Source of the DNA: Telluria antibiotica | GTDB lineage: Bacteria > Pseudomonadota > Gammaproteobacteria > Burkholderiales > Burkholderiaceae_D | Assembly: GCF_011682055.1 (NCBI RefSeq) | Contig: NZ_JAAQOM010000009.1 | Span: 245,395 to 309,394 of the forward strand | DNA length: 64,000 nt | Reading direction: 5' to 3' | Shown: one piece after another, positions 9,183 through 19,003 of the stretch | Position numbering within the stretch: the stretch's first letter is position 1 | How the letters are laid out: the number at the start of each line of letters is the position of its first letter | Program-made: the position numbers and the translations under genes | Notes under the pieces: generated by a model | What the model was told of the DNA's origin: nothing | Databases searched by the model: none | What the model saw: the letters and a program-made list of their open reading frames with translations, nothing else

Positions 9183-12100
9183 GCCAGCTGCTCGACGCGC
9201 TGACGTTCCCGCTGCACGGCTCGCGCCTCATCGAGGCAAGCGCGGGCACCGGCAAGACGTGGACCATCGCCGCGCTGTACCTGCGCCTCGTGCTGGGCCA
9301 TGGCGGAGAGGATGGCTACGCGCGTCCGTTGATGCCGCCGGAAATCCTCGTGATGACGTTCACGCGCGCTGCCACGCGCGAGCTGTCGAACCGGGTGCGC
9401 GAACGCCTCGTGCAGGCCGCCGCCTGCTTCCGCGGCGAGGCCGACGCGGACGACCCGTACCTCGAAGCGCTGGCCGATGCCTACGACGACGAGGCCGCGC
9501 GCCTCGTCGCGGCGCACCGCCTCGTGCTGGCGGCCGAGACGATGGACGAGGCGGCGATCTTCACCATCGACGCGTGGTGCCAGCGCATGCTGCGCGAGCA
9601 CGCGTTCGACAGCGGCAGCCTGTTCGACGAGGAACTCGTGAGCGACGAGCGCGCGCTGTTCGAGGATGCCGCCCACGATTACTGGCGCCAGCACGTGTAC
9701 CCGCTGAACGGCGCCGCGTTGGCGCGCCTCCTGTCGTGCTGGAGCGACGTGGAGGCGCTGAAGCGCTCCGTGCGCGAACTGGTGCAGCGCGCGGGCCGCA
9801 TCGACGGCGCCAGCGAGCGGCCGCTGGGCGCCGTCATCGGCGACGCGGAGAAGGCACAGCGCAAGGAACTCGAGCGGCTGAAGGACGGCTGGCACGCGCG
9901 CGCGGACGCGATGGAAGCGTGGATCGCGGCACAGCGCAGCGTGAACCCGAAGGCATTCAACGGCAACAAGATGCGCCCGGACTCGCTGGCGAAAGCGTTC
10001 GACGCGCTGCGCCGCTGGGCCGACGATCCGCAGGCGCACTATCCGCAACTAACCGACGCGCTGTGGCAGCGGCTGACGCCGGCGGGCATCATGGACGCGT
10101 TCAGCAAGGATTACAGCGCGCCGGTACCGCAGTGCTTCGAGCACACGGAGGCGTTGAAAGCAGGTCTCGACGCCATCGCGCCAATATCGCACGCGCTGCT
10201 GCGCCACGCCGCCTGCGCCATCGCGCACCGCATGGCGGAACTGAAACGCCGCAACCACCAGTTCGGCTTTGCCGACATGCTGGCGCGCCTGAAGGATGCG
10301 CTGGAAGGGCCGAACGGCGAGGCGCTGCGGCGGCGCATCCTCGACCAGTATCCGGTGGCGATGGTCGACGAATTCCAGGACACGTCGCCCGACCAGTACC
10401 GCATCTTCGACCTGCTGTACCGCGTGGCGGACAACGACCCGGCGCGCGGCCTGTTCCTCATCGGCGACCCGAAGCAGTCGATCTACGGCTTCCGCGGCGC
10501 CGACATCCACAGCTATCTGTCGGCGCGGCGGGCCACGAGCGGCAGGCACTACCAGCTGGGCACGAACTACCGCTCGACGCGCCAGCTCGTCGCCGCCGTG
10601 AACCAGCTGTTCCGCCACGCGGAAGGGAATTACGCGGCCGGCGCATTCCGCTTCCGCAAGGGCGAGGAGAACCCGCTGCCGTTCGATGCCGTCGACGCGG
10701 CGGGGCGCAAGCAGGCGCTGGTCGGCGTCGACGGGCCGTTCCAGGCGCTGGCCGTCGGCCTCGCGGACGCGGACGACTTGCGCGCGGACGACTACCGCGA
10801 ATTCTTCGCCCAGCACTGTGCGGAGCACATCGTCCGGCTGCTGAACGACCCGCGGGTCGGCTTCGCGGACGATGCGGGTGGCTTCGCGCGGCTGCTGCCG
10901 GCCGACATCGCGATCCTCGTGCGCGACCGGCGCGAGGCGGCGGCCGTGCGCCGCGCGCTCGTCCAGCGCAAGGTCGCGAGCGTGTACCTGTCCGACCAGG
11001 ACTCCGTCGTGGAAAGCGCGGAGGCGGGCGACGTGCTGCGCTGGCTCCAGGCCGTCGCGAATCCGCTCGACGTCACGCTCGCGCGCGCCGCGTTCGCGAC
11101 CGCCACCTGCGCGCTGCCGCTGGCCGAACTGGCGCAGCTGGCGAGCGACGAACTGGCGTGGGAAGCCCGCGTCGAGCAGTTGAAGGCGCTGCACCAGGCC
11201 TGGCAGCGCCAGGGCGTGCTGGCGATGCTGCGCCGCTTCATCCACGAACTCGAGTTGCCCGCGAAGCTGCTGGCGGCGGCGGGCGGCGAGCGGCGCCTGA
11301 CGAATCTGCTGCACCTCGCGGAATTGCTGCAGGAAGCGAGCCGCGAACTGGATGGCGAGCAGGCACTGATCCGCTGGTTCGCCGAGCAGGTCGAAGGCGT
11401 CGGGGAGGGCGGCGACGAGCGCGTGCTGCGGCTCGAGTCCGACGCGGAACTGGTGAAAGTCGTCACCGTCCACAAGTCGAAAGGCCTGGAGTATCCGCTC
11501 GTGTACCTGCCGTTCGCCGTCACGGCGCGCAAGACGGACCGCCGCAACCGCGCGTTCTTCGAATACGCGGAAGAGGGCGGCGAGCGCCGCATCGACCTCG
11601 CGCTGTCCGATACGGCGCTGGAAGCCGTCGACCGCGCGCGGCTGGAAGAAGACTTGCGCCTGCTGTACGTGGCGCTGACGCGCGCGCGGCACTTCCTGTG
11701 GCTCGGTGTCGCGGCCGTCGCGGCGCGCAAGAAGGGCGAGAACCAGTTGCACGAGTCCGCGCTCGGCTACCTGCTGACGGGCGGCTCTCCCGTGCCGGCC
11801 GACGCGGTGCGCGACCGGTGGGAGCGGTTGCGCGAAGGCGTGGACGGCATCGAGCTGCACGCATTGGCCGCCCCGGACGGTTGCACGGTGCTGCGCCGCG
11901 CGGACGTGCGGCCGGAACTCGTGGAGCCGCCGCGCTTCGACGCGCGCTTCGAACGCAACTGGGCCGTCGGCTCGTTCACGTCGCTGACGAAGAACACGGT
12001 GGCGACGGCGCCGCCCACGCGGCCGCAGGAAGAAAACCTGATGGAAGAGGAAGACCCCGGCGTCGTTGCCGTCACGCACAGCGAGGACGCGCCGTGGCAC

Positions 12101-12817
12101 CGCTTCCCGCGCGGCGCCGGCCCCGGCAACTTCCTGCACGAGCAGCTCGAGTGGATGGCACAGGAAGGCTTCGGCAAGGTCGACGACGAAGGATTCCGCG
12201 GCCGCCTCGCGCAGCGGATCCGGCGCGCCGGGTGGGGCAACCGCCTCGACGACGCGGTGGCGTGGCTGCGCATGATCGCCGTGACGCCGCTGCCGCCCGT
12301 CGGCTGCGCGCTGGCGGACATCGATGCGCCGCTCGCGGAGATGGAATTCTGGTTCCCCAGCCGCCAGCTGGACGTCGCCGCGCTCGACCGCCTGTGCCGC
12401 CGCCGCATGCTGGGCACGACCCCGCGCCCCGTGCTGCCCGAGCGCCAGCTGCACGGCATGCTGAAGGGGTTCACGGACCTCGTGTTCGAATGCCACGGCC
12501 GCTATTGGGTGCTGGACTACAAATCGAACGCGCTGGGGCCGGGCGACGCGGCCTATACACAAGGCGCGATGGCGGCCGGCATGGCAGAGCACCGCTACGA
12601 CATCCAGGGCGCCATCTACATGCTCGCCGTGCACCGGCTGCTGCGCGCACGCCTGGGCGCCGCCTACTCGCCGCAGGAACACCTGGGCGGCGCCGTGTTC
12701 CTGTTCCTGCGCGGGGTCGGCAACCCGGCCACGCATGGCTGCTACCTGCTCGAGCCCGACCTGGAACTTCTGGACGGCCTCGATCGCCTGCTGGGAAAGG
12801 AGACGCATGAAGCCTGA
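9179..12817 (+). CDS. recB: Exodeoxyribonuclease V subunit beta (RecB)
   Basis: The 1212-residue product is a 3'-5' helicase and the nuclease subunit of RecBCD. Walker A is at residues 20-27 (ASAGTGKT), with other UvrD-type motifs including DEFQDTSP, IGDPKQSIYGFRG and VHKSKGLEYP. The C-terminal nuclease domain keeps the motif LDYKSN with Asp1113 and Lys1115, matching E. coli D1080 and K1082, so it is predicted to be catalytically active. I start at ATG 9179, which overlaps the recC stop; the open frame extends upstream inside recC only by chance. Its 3' end overlaps recD by 11 bp. Confidence 0.96.
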   Translation: MSQLLDALTFPLHGSRLIEASAGTGKTWTIAALYLRLVLGHGGEDGYARPLMPPEILVMTFTRAATRELSNRVRERLVQAAACFRGEADADDPYLEALADAYDDEAARLVAAHRLVLAAETMDEAAIFTIDAWCQRMLREHAFDSGSLFDEELVSDERALFEDAAHDYWRQHVYPLNGAALARLLSCWSDVEALKRSVRELVQRAGRIDGASERPLGAVIGDAEKAQRKELERLKDGWHARADAMEAWIAAQRSVNPKAFNGNKMRPDSLAKAFDALRRWADDPQAHYPQLTDALWQRLTPAGIMDAFSKDYSAPVPQCFEHTEALKAGLDAIAPISHALLRHAACAIAHRMAELKRRNHQFGFADMLARLKDALEGPNGEALRRRILDQYPVAMVDEFQDTSPDQYRIFDLLYRVADNDPARGLFLIGDPKQSIYGFRGADIHSYLSARRATSGRHYQLGTNYRSTRQLVAAVNQLFRHAEGNYAAGAFRFRKGEENPLPFDAVDAAGRKQALVGVDGPFQALAVGLADADDLRADDYREFFAQHCAEHIVRLLNDPRVGFADDAGGFARLLPADIAILVRDRREAAAVRRALVQRKVASVYLSDQDSVVESAEAGDVLRWLQAVANPLDVTLARAAFATATCALPLAELAQLASDELAWEARVEQLKALHQAWQRQGVLAMLRRFIHELELPAKLLAAAGGERRLTNLLHLAELLQEASRELDGEQALIRWFAEQVEGVGEGGDERVLRLESDAELVKVVTVHKSKGLEYPLVYLPFAVTARKTDRRNRAFFEYAEEGGERRIDLALSDTALEAVDRARLEEDLRLLYVALTRARHFLWLGVAAVAARKKGENQLHESALGYLLTGGSPVPADAVRDRWERLREGVDGIELHALAAPDGCTVLRRADVRPELVEPPRFDARFERNWAVGSFTSLTKNTVATAPPTRPQEENLMEEEDPGVVAVTHSEDAPWHRFPRGAGPGNFLHEQLEWMAQEGFGKVDDEGFRGRLAQRIRRAGWGNRLDDAVAWLRMIAVTPLPPVGCALADIDAPLAEMEFWFPSRQLDVAALDRLCRRRMLGTTPRPVLPERQLHGMLKGFTDLVFECHGRYWVLDYKSNALGPGDAAYTQGAMAAGMAEHRYDIQGAIYMLAVHRLLRARLGAAYSPQEHLGGAVFLFLRGVGNPATHGCYLLEPDLELLDGLDRLLGKETHEA

Positions 12818-14780
12818 CGCGACCTTCGATGCGGACGCTCAGTTGGCCCAATTCTGGTCCGAGGTCGAACGCCTGACGGAAGCGGGCGAGCTGCGCCGCC
12901 TGTCCGGCGCGTTCGCGCGCTTCGTCGGCAGCCTCGGTGCGCGGTCGGCGCCGCTGCTGCTGGCGTCCCTCGTGCTGTCGGAGCTGGAAGGGCGAGGCCA
13001 CAGCTGCCTGCTGCTGGACGACCTGGCGGGCGACCCGGCCACGCTGCTCGGCTGGGTCGACGAGGATTGGAAGGCGCTTTCGAAAGCCGCGAAACCGCTG
13101 CCGCGCGGCGTGAAGGGCTGGGTGTCGCAACTGGCCGCGTGCGAGCAGGTGTGGCACGTGGGCGACCTCGATTACGACCAGCCGCTCGTGCTGGACGACA
13201 GCCGCCTGTACCTGCGCCGCTACTGGCGCGACGAGACGCTCGTCGCCACGTGCGTGCGCACGCGTGCGCAGGAGAGGCGCGACGTCGACCTCGAGCAGGC
13301 CCGGACGTGGCTGGAAGCGCTGTTCGGCGCCCAGCGCGCGGGCGAATCGCCGGACTGGCAGCGCATCGCCTGCGCCGTCGCGCTGCGCGGCGCGTTCGCC
13401 ATCATCACGGGCGGCCCGGGCACGGGCAAGACGTACACGGTGGCGCGCCTGCTGGCCCTCCTGTTCGCGACGGCGCCCGACGCCGCGCGCCAGCGCATCG
13501 CGCTCGCCGCGCCGACGGGCAAGGCGGCGGCGCGCCTGAAGCAGTCGATCGACAAGGCGCTGGGCGACCTGGCCGACCGCGTCGGGGGCGCCTTGCCGCT
13601 GCGTGAACTGACCACGCGCATGGGCGCCGCGCGCACCTTGCATAGCCTCCTGGGCGCGCGCCCGGACACGCGCAGCTTCGCGCACCACCGCGGCAATCCG
13701 CTCGACGTGGACGTATTGATCGTCGACGAGGCGTCGATGGTGCACCTGGAGATGATGGCGTCGCTGCTGGACGCGCTGCCCGCGGGCGCCACGCTGGTCC
13801 TCCTGGGCGACAAGGACCAGCTGGCATCCGTGGAAGCGGGCGCCGTGCTGGGCGACCTGTGCCACGACGCGCAGGCGGGCCACTACGACGCGGACACGCT
13901 GGCCTATGTGCGCGCCGCCAGCGGCGAGACGATTCCTCCCGAGTACGCGGGCACGGGCGGCCCGCTCGCCCAGCAGACCGTGATGCTGCGCCACAGCCGC
14001 CGCTTCGGCGGCCCGATCGGCAAGCTGGCGCTGGCCGTCAACGCGGGCGACGTCGACGGCGCGGCCGCGGCCCTGCGCGCGCCGGACGCGGCGGGCGTGC
14101 TGCGCTGGATCGACCACGCGCACCAGCACCACGTGATCCAGCTGGCGAACGAGGGCTACCGGCCGTACCTGGAGCTGCTGCGCGCGGGCAGCGCGGACCA
14201 CGGCAGCCACGAGGACTGGGTGCGCGCCGTGCTGCAGCGCTTCGAATCGTTCCGCGTGCTGTGTGCCGTGCGCGAAGGCGAGTGGGGTGTCGAGGGCTTG
14301 AACGACGCGATCGAACAGCGCCTCGCGCACGCGGGCCTGATCGCGCGCGGCGACTGGTATGTGGGACGCCCCGTCATGGTCACGCGCAACGACTATCCGA
14401 CCAAGACCTTCAACGGCGATATCGGCCTGGCGCTCCCGGACCCCGCGCGAGCCGGTTCGCTGCGCGTGTGGTTCCTCGAAGGCGACAACGTGCGCAGCGT
14501 GCTCGCGACGCGGCTGCGCCACGTGGAGACGGCGTACGCGATGACCGTGCACAAATCGCAGGGCTCGGAATTCGCGCACACGGTGCTCGCGCTGCCGAAA
14601 GAAGGGGGCGCCGTGCTGGCGCGCGAGTTGGTCTATACGGGCATCACGCGCGCGAGCCGGCAATTCACGTTGACGACGCCGGCACCCGCGGTGCTGGGCG
14701 AGGCGATCCTGCGGCGCACGCACCGGGTCAGCGGCCTGCGCGGGATGGTGGACAAGGGACACGACGGGAGGAACGCATGA
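12807..14780 (+). CDS. recD: Exodeoxyribonuclease V subunit alpha (RecD)
   Basis: The 657-residue product is the SF1B 5'-3' helicase of RecBCD. Walker A is GGPGTGKT with Lys208, the Walker B region is VDEASMVHLEM, and the C-terminal motif is VHKSQGSEF. The N-terminal part matches the RecB-interacting region by position. The start at 12807 follows AGGAG four bases upstream and lies inside the recB 3' end, so the two are coupled. The stop overlaps the next gene's ATG by four bases, which suggests the zinc-finger protein downstream is made together with RecBCD. Confidence 0.96.
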   Translation: MKPDATFDADAQLAQFWSEVERLTEAGELRRLSGAFARFVGSLGARSAPLLLASLVLSELEGRGHSCLLLDDLAGDPATLLGWVDEDWKALSKAAKPLPRGVKGWVSQLAACEQVWHVGDLDYDQPLVLDDSRLYLRRYWRDETLVATCVRTRAQERRDVDLEQARTWLEALFGAQRAGESPDWQRIACAVALRGAFAIITGGPGTGKTYTVARLLALLFATAPDAARQRIALAAPTGKAAARLKQSIDKALGDLADRVGGALPLRELTTRMGAARTLHSLLGARPDTRSFAHHRGNPLDVDVLIVDEASMVHLEMMASLLDALPAGATLVLLGDKDQLASVEAGAVLGDLCHDAQAGHYDADTLAYVRAASGETIPPEYAGTGGPLAQQTVMLRHSRRFGGPIGKLALAVNAGDVDGAAAALRAPDAAGVLRWIDHAHQHHVIQLANEGYRPYLELLRAGSADHGSHEDWVRAVLQRFESFRVLCAVREGEWGVEGLNDAIEQRLAHAGLIARGDWYVGRPVMVTRNDYPTKTFNGDIGLALPDPARAGSLRVWFLEGDNVRSVLATRLRHVETAYAMTVHKSQGSEFAHTVLALPKEGGAVLARELVYTGITRASRQFTLTTPAPAVLGEAILRRTHRVSGLRGMVDKGHDGRNA

Positions 14781-15043
14781 GCAACGACTGCACGCATTTC
14801 CACCAGATCGCCACGCGCGAGGGCAATACGGACGGCTGCGAGGAATGTCTCAAGATGGGCGACACGTGGGTGCACCTGCGCGTGTGCCTGGCGTGCGGCC
14901 ACGTGGGGTGCTGCGACGATTCGAAGAACAGGCACGCGACGAAGCACTTCCGTGCGACGGGGCACCCGGTGATCCGCTCGAAGGAACCGGGCGAGACGTG
15001 GGGCTGGTGCTACGTCGACCGCATCGTCAAGGATCCAGTGTAG
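14777..15043 (+). CDS. UBP-type zinc-finger domain protein
   Basis: The 88-residue protein is almost entirely one UBP-type zinc finger. Ligands visible include Cys5/His7, the pair CEEC (21-24), CLAC (37-40), C45/C46 and later histidines (His53, His57, His63), in the order found in eukaryotic ubiquitin-binding ZnF-UBP domains. Bacterial stand-alone versions are widespread but I know of no settled function. The ATG overlaps the recD stop (ATGA), so it is translationally coupled to RecBCD. Whether it acts in DNA repair or merely shares the transcript is unknown. Confidence 0.88.
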   Translation: MSNDCTHFHQIATREGNTDGCEECLKMGDTWVHLRVCLACGHVGCCDDSKNRHATKHFRATGHPVIRSKEPGETWGWCYVDRIVKDPV

Positions 15044-15078
15044 CGCCGGCCCGCGCGCGTCCATGCCAGAATGGACGC

Positions 15079-15606
15079 ATGGACACCGTCTGCACCATCG
15101 GCCATTCGAACCGCACGATCGAGGACTTCATCGGCCTGCTGTGGCAGAACGGCATCGCCTGCCTGCTCGACATCCGCACCGTGCCGAAGTCGCGCCACAA
15201 CCCGCAGTTCGGCCAGGACCAGCTAGCGCAATCGCTGGCCGACGCGGGCATCGAGTACCGCTACCTGCCGGGCCTCGGCGGCCTGCGCCGCCCGCGCAAG
15301 GACTCGCCGAACGCGGGCTGGCGCAACACGTCGTTCCGCGGCTACGCCGACTACATGCAGACCGACGAATTCGCCGCGAACGTCGACACCGTGATCGCGC
15401 TGGGCCGCGACAGGCCGTGCGCGCTGATGTGCGCGGAAGCGGTGCCGTGGCGCTGCCACCGCTCGCTCGTCGCCGACGCGCTGCTCGTGCGCGCCGTGCC
15501 CGTCGACGACATCATCGATGCACGCCAGCGCCGGCCCCACAAGCTGACGCCGTTCGCGCACGTCGAGGGCCTGCGCATCACGTATCCGCCGGAGGCGGCG
15601 GCGTAA
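15079..15606 (+). CDS. DUF488 family protein
   Basis: The 175-residue protein shows the DUF488 pattern: TIGHSNR near the N-terminus, the LLDIRTVPKSRHNPQF block, a LPGLGG turn, and the conserved CAEAVPWRCHRSLVAD segment. The family has no established biochemical role; the conserved Cys-Glu and Cys-His-Arg residues suggest an active or binding site. It begins 35 bases after the zinc-finger gene and could share the recCBD transcript. The ATG at 15079 is in frame with the family's N-terminus; no strong ribosome-binding site was seen. Confidence 0.87.
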   Translation: MDTVCTIGHSNRTIEDFIGLLWQNGIACLLDIRTVPKSRHNPQFGQDQLAQSLADAGIEYRYLPGLGGLRRPRKDSPNAGWRNTSFRGYADYMQTDEFAANVDTVIALGRDRPCALMCAEAVPWRCHRSLVADALLVRAVPVDDIIDARQRRPHKLTPFAHVEGLRITYPPEAAA

Positions 15607-17283
15607 TCACGCGAGGTTCACCACGCGGTTGACGGCCGCGCTCAGTTCCGCGAGCCGGAACGGCTTGCGCAGCACGGCATGGCTGCCGATCGCGCTTTCG
15701 ATGGCGCCCATGTCGGCATACCCTGTCGCCACGAGCACGGGCAGGCGCGGGAACAGCTCGCGTGCGCGCACGGCGAGTTCGACGCCCGTCATGTCGGGCA
15801 TCAGGTAATCCGTCACCAGGAGGCCGGGCTCGCCGCCCGCCAGCGCAGCCAGGCCCTGGGTGCCGCCCCCCGCCTGCGACACGTTGCAGCCCAGGGCCAG
15901 CAGCGCGTCGACGATCCCGGCGCGGACGTCGCCGTCGTCTTCCACCACGAGCACCTTGAGTCCGGCCAGTCCCTGGCGGTCGACGGCGGCCATCCCTTCG
16001 CGGGCGCCATCGTCACGGGCGGCGCGCAACCAGATCTCCACCGTCGCGCCCTTGCCCGGCGCGCTGCGGATGAAGGCGCCCCCTCCGGATTGCTGGGCCA
16101 TGCCATAGACCTGGCTCAGCCCCAGCCCCGTCCCCTTGCCGACACCCTTGGTCGTGAAGAACGGTTCGAAGACCTTGGCCGCGATTTCCGGCGACATGCC
16201 CGGGCCATCGTCGGACACCGTAACGCACACATAGTCGCCCGCGGCGAGCGCCCCGGCGGGAGGTTGCGCACGCACGGCCCGCAGGTCGATGGCGCCCTGG
16301 CCCGTCATCGCGTCGCGCGCATTGATGATGAGGTTGAGCAAGGCCATTTCCATTTGGCTCGTGTCGGCGAGAACGGCGTCGACGTCGCCGCCGGTTGCCG
16401 TGGACAGCCTGACGCCGGCACCGAGGATCGGTGTCGCCAGCGCCGCGACGTTCTCGAACAGCGCCTTGACGGGGAGCGGGCGCAAGTCCAGCACCTGATT
16501 GCGCGCGAACGACAGCAACTGGCTGGTGAGCTTGGCACCGCGCCTGCACGCCACCTGTGCCGTCGCCGCGCGCTCCTTCGTCGAGTCTTCGCGCGAAAAC
16601 ATGCCGATCAGCTCCATATTGCCCTGGATGACGTTCAGCAGGTTATTGAAGTCGTGCGCGATGCCGCCAGTGAAACGTCCGAGGAATTCGAGCTTTTGCG
16701 CTTGCGCCATGGCTTGCTGGGCCCGTTCGCGTTCCATGATCTCCGCCGTCAGCCGGTCGTTGGCGCGCGCCAGGGCGCAGGTCCGCTCGTCGACGCGCGC
16801 CTCCAGGTGCGCATTCAACGAGGCCAGTTCGTCGGCGACGGCCGCGCGCTGGGCCAGCACTTCGCGCGCCTGGTACTGGCGCCGGCGCGCACGCAGGGCC
16901 GAGGCCGCCGCGGTGGCCAGCGTATCGGCGCTCAGCGGGCGTTCCAGCAGGATCACGTTGCCGAGCACGCCCAGGGTCGCCTTCAGCTGCGCGGGGGCCG
17001 TGCCGAAGCGCTTGGCCAACAGGACGACGAACGGAAAATCCGACCACGATTCCTGCGTCCCGAGCCATTCCGAGAGGCGCGCCAGCGCCTGGGGCGACAG
17101 CGCCTCCTCGGCGACGATGGCGGCCGCAGCGCCGTTCCCGACCGCATCCACGAGCGCCTCGGCGTTGGCCACGATTTCGCAGTCGACACCGTCGCGCGCG
17201 ACGACGCCCGAGATGACGTCGGCATCGCGGCCATGCGGCGCGACGACGAGGACCCGCTGTTCGCGACGGTCAGCGTTTGGCAT
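15607..17283 (-). CDS. Hybrid histidine kinase with pseudo-receiver and C-terminal receiver
   Basis: The 558-residue cytoplasmic protein has an N-terminal receiver-like fold (about 9-130), a coiled coil (about 135-195), a HisKA domain with His210 in GGIAHDFNN, an HATPase domain (DDGPGM, FFTTKGVGKGTGLGL) and a C-terminal receiver with Asp492 in VTDYLMPD. The first receiver-like domain lacks the usual acidic pair and acceptor aspartate (APHGRD and VAEEAL instead), so it probably does not accept phosphate. No membrane helix. The start overlaps the 3' end of the KaiC-like gene by 14 bp, which implies co-translation and a shared pathway. Confidence 0.93.
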   Translation of the reverse strand: MPNADRREQRVLVVAPHGRDADVISGVVARDGVDCEIVANAEALVDAVGNGAAAAIVAEEALSPQALARLSEWLGTQESWSDFPFVVLLAKRFGTAPAQLKATLGVLGNVILLERPLSADTLATAAASALRARRRQYQAREVLAQRAAVADELASLNAHLEARVDERTCALARANDRLTAEIMERERAQQAMAQAQKLEFLGRFTGGIAHDFNNLLNVIQGNMELIGMFSREDSTKERAATAQVACRRGAKLTSQLLSFARNQVLDLRPLPVKALFENVAALATPILGAGVRLSTATGGDVDAVLADTSQMEMALLNLIINARDAMTGQGAIDLRAVRAQPPAGALAAGDYVCVTVSDDGPGMSPEIAAKVFEPFFTTKGVGKGTGLGLSQVYGMAQQSGGGAFIRSAPGKGATVEIWLRAARDDGAREGMAAVDRQGLAGLKVLVVEDDGDVRAGIVDALLALGCNVSQAGGGTQGLAALAGGEPGLLVTDYLMPDMTGVELAVRARELFPRLPVLVATGYADMGAIESAIGSHAVLRKPFRLAELSAAVNRVVNLA

Positions 17284-18784
17284 CGGTCGCGACCATCATC
17301 GGGGTGCCGCCGCGGTAGGTCGGCAGGCCCGTCAGGACGCCCTCGAAGCCCTCCAGCGCGGCGCCGACCTCGATGCCGTTGGGACCGAGCAGGAGCTCGT
17401 GGATGGTCAGCGCGTGGCTCGTCGTCCTGCTCTTGGATACGGTGATCGCGCGCCGCAGCTTGCCGCCTGCTTCGAAATAGCGGAGCAGTATCGTCGAATC
17501 GCTCAGGTAGCTGAGATCGACGTCGCGCACGACTTCGCCGATGATCCCGTGCTCGCCGAGGATCAGCGCCGTCGTCACGCCCTTCTGGTTGAGATAGGCG
17601 AGCAGCTCGTGCATCTGGAGGACCAGGAAATGCTCGCCTGGCATGGCCTGCAGATACGCGTTGAGGCTGTCGATGGCGACGAAGGTCGCGCCCTCGATCT
17701 CCACCGAATCGCGCAGCATCTGGGCAAACTGGCCCGGTGCCAGCTCAGCGGGATCGATGTGGCGCACGTTCAACAGGCCCGTGTCGAGGTGCGGTCGCAG
17801 GTCGAGGCCGAGCGCAGCGGAACGGGCGAAGAACGTGCCCAGCCCCTCGTCGAACAGATAGTAGGCCGCTTTTTGTCCTCGGTTCAGCGCCGACAGCATG
17901 CAGCGCACGACGACCGTTGTCTTGCCGACGCCGGACGGGCCGACGAACAGCGTGTTGGTGCCGGATACGAGTCCGCCGCCCAGCAGGGTGTCGAGCCCGG
18001 ACGAACCGGTGGAGCGCGTGATCGGCTTGAATTCCATGGCGTGCTCGGCCGCGACGAGCCTGGGAAAGATCCGGAGGCCGCCGGTATCCAGGACGTAGTC
18101 GTGATAGCCGCCGCGGAACGCGATGCCGCGCATCTTCATCACGTTGACGCGCCGCCGCTCCTTGCCGAATTCCTTGGCCAGCTGTTCAAGGGACACGACG
18201 CCGTGGGCGATGCTGTGCAAATGCTGGTCGGACTGGCTGGTCTTGTCGTCGAGCATGAGAACCGTGCATGCGCGGGACGCAAAGAATTGCTTGAGTGCGA
18301 GGATCTGACGACGGTAACGCAACGGGTTCTGGGCCAGCAGGCGCATCTCGGACAGACTGTCGAAGACGACCCGCGACGGCTTGATCTTGTCGACCTGTTC
18401 CATGACGCCGCGCGCCGTCTCGCCGAGTTCGATCTCGGCCGGATGCAGGATCGATTGCTGCGTTTCCGGATCGAGCGCCTCGTCGCTCGCGAGCTCGAAA
18501 ATCGACAGCGCATCGAGCGACCAGCCGTGGCTCTCGGCCACGGCGCGCAATTCGTCCGCCGTTTCCGACAGTGTGATGTAGAGGCCGCTTTCACCCTTCG
18601 CCACGCCGTCGAGCAGGAATTGCATGCCGAGCGTCGTCTTGCCCGTGCCCGGCGTGCCTTCGATCAGGTACACGCGCTCGGCGGTCAGGCCGCCGCCGAG
18701 GATGTCGTCCAGGCCGGCGATGCCGGTGGAGATGCGGCGGGTGGGCTTGCAGGATAGTTCTGTGGAAGGCGGCGCTTCAGACAT
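17270..18784 (-). CDS. KaiC-like double-domain RecA-fold ATPase
   Basis: The 504-residue protein has two KaiC domains in tandem. P-loops are at 43-51 (GTPGTGKTT, Lys49) and 281-289 (GPSGVGKTT, Lys288), each preceded by GLD-I/L-LGGG. The length is near that of cyanobacterial KaiC (519). No KaiA or KaiB is visible. In non-cyanobacterial bacteria, KaiC-like proteins with an adjacent histidine kinase are known as signalling pairs; a clock role is not implied. The gene is first in a two-gene operon whose second member overlaps it. Upstream DNA (18785-19003) is shared with divergent motA. Confidence 0.93.
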   Translation of the reverse strand: MSEAPPSTELSCKPTRRISTGIAGLDDILGGGLTAERVYLIEGTPGTGKTTLGMQFLLDGVAKGESGLYITLSETADELRAVAESHGWSLDALSIFELASDEALDPETQQSILHPAEIELGETARGVMEQVDKIKPSRVVFDSLSEMRLLAQNPLRYRRQILALKQFFASRACTVLMLDDKTSQSDQHLHSIAHGVVSLEQLAKEFGKERRRVNVMKMRGIAFRGGYHDYVLDTGGLRIFPRLVAAEHAMEFKPITRSTGSSGLDTLLGGGLVSGTNTLFVGPSGVGKTTVVVRCMLSALNRGQKAAYYLFDEGLGTFFARSAALGLDLRPHLDTGLLNVRHIDPAELAPGQFAQMLRDSVEIEGATFVAIDSLNAYLQAMPGEHFLVLQMHELLAYLNQKGVTTALILGEHGIIGEVVRDVDLSYLSDSTILLRYFEAGGKLRRAITVSKSRTTSHALTIHELLLGPNGIEVGAALEGFEGVLTGLPTYRGGTPMMVATDAKR

Positions 18785-19003
18785 TCATCGGATCCGGAAA
18801 GACAGTGGGCGCGGGGGCGCGATGGCGACACGACAGTTCGGCCCATTATAAGACCAACCCGCTTCTCATCGGCGCATAGGAGACGCGCGTGGCGGCGGTG
18901 CGCCGCCGGGCAACCGGGCACGCGGCCGACCTGTCACGATCTTTTGCTTTCCACATAGCAACAATGTTAAAGTTGCGTTCTGAGAAATGTTATCGGAGGT
19001 GTC

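Noticed and set aside
10049..12808. A 919-codon minus-strand frame opposite recB
   Set aside because: Arg/Gln/His-rich antisense shadow of a well-supported GC-rich gene; no domain.
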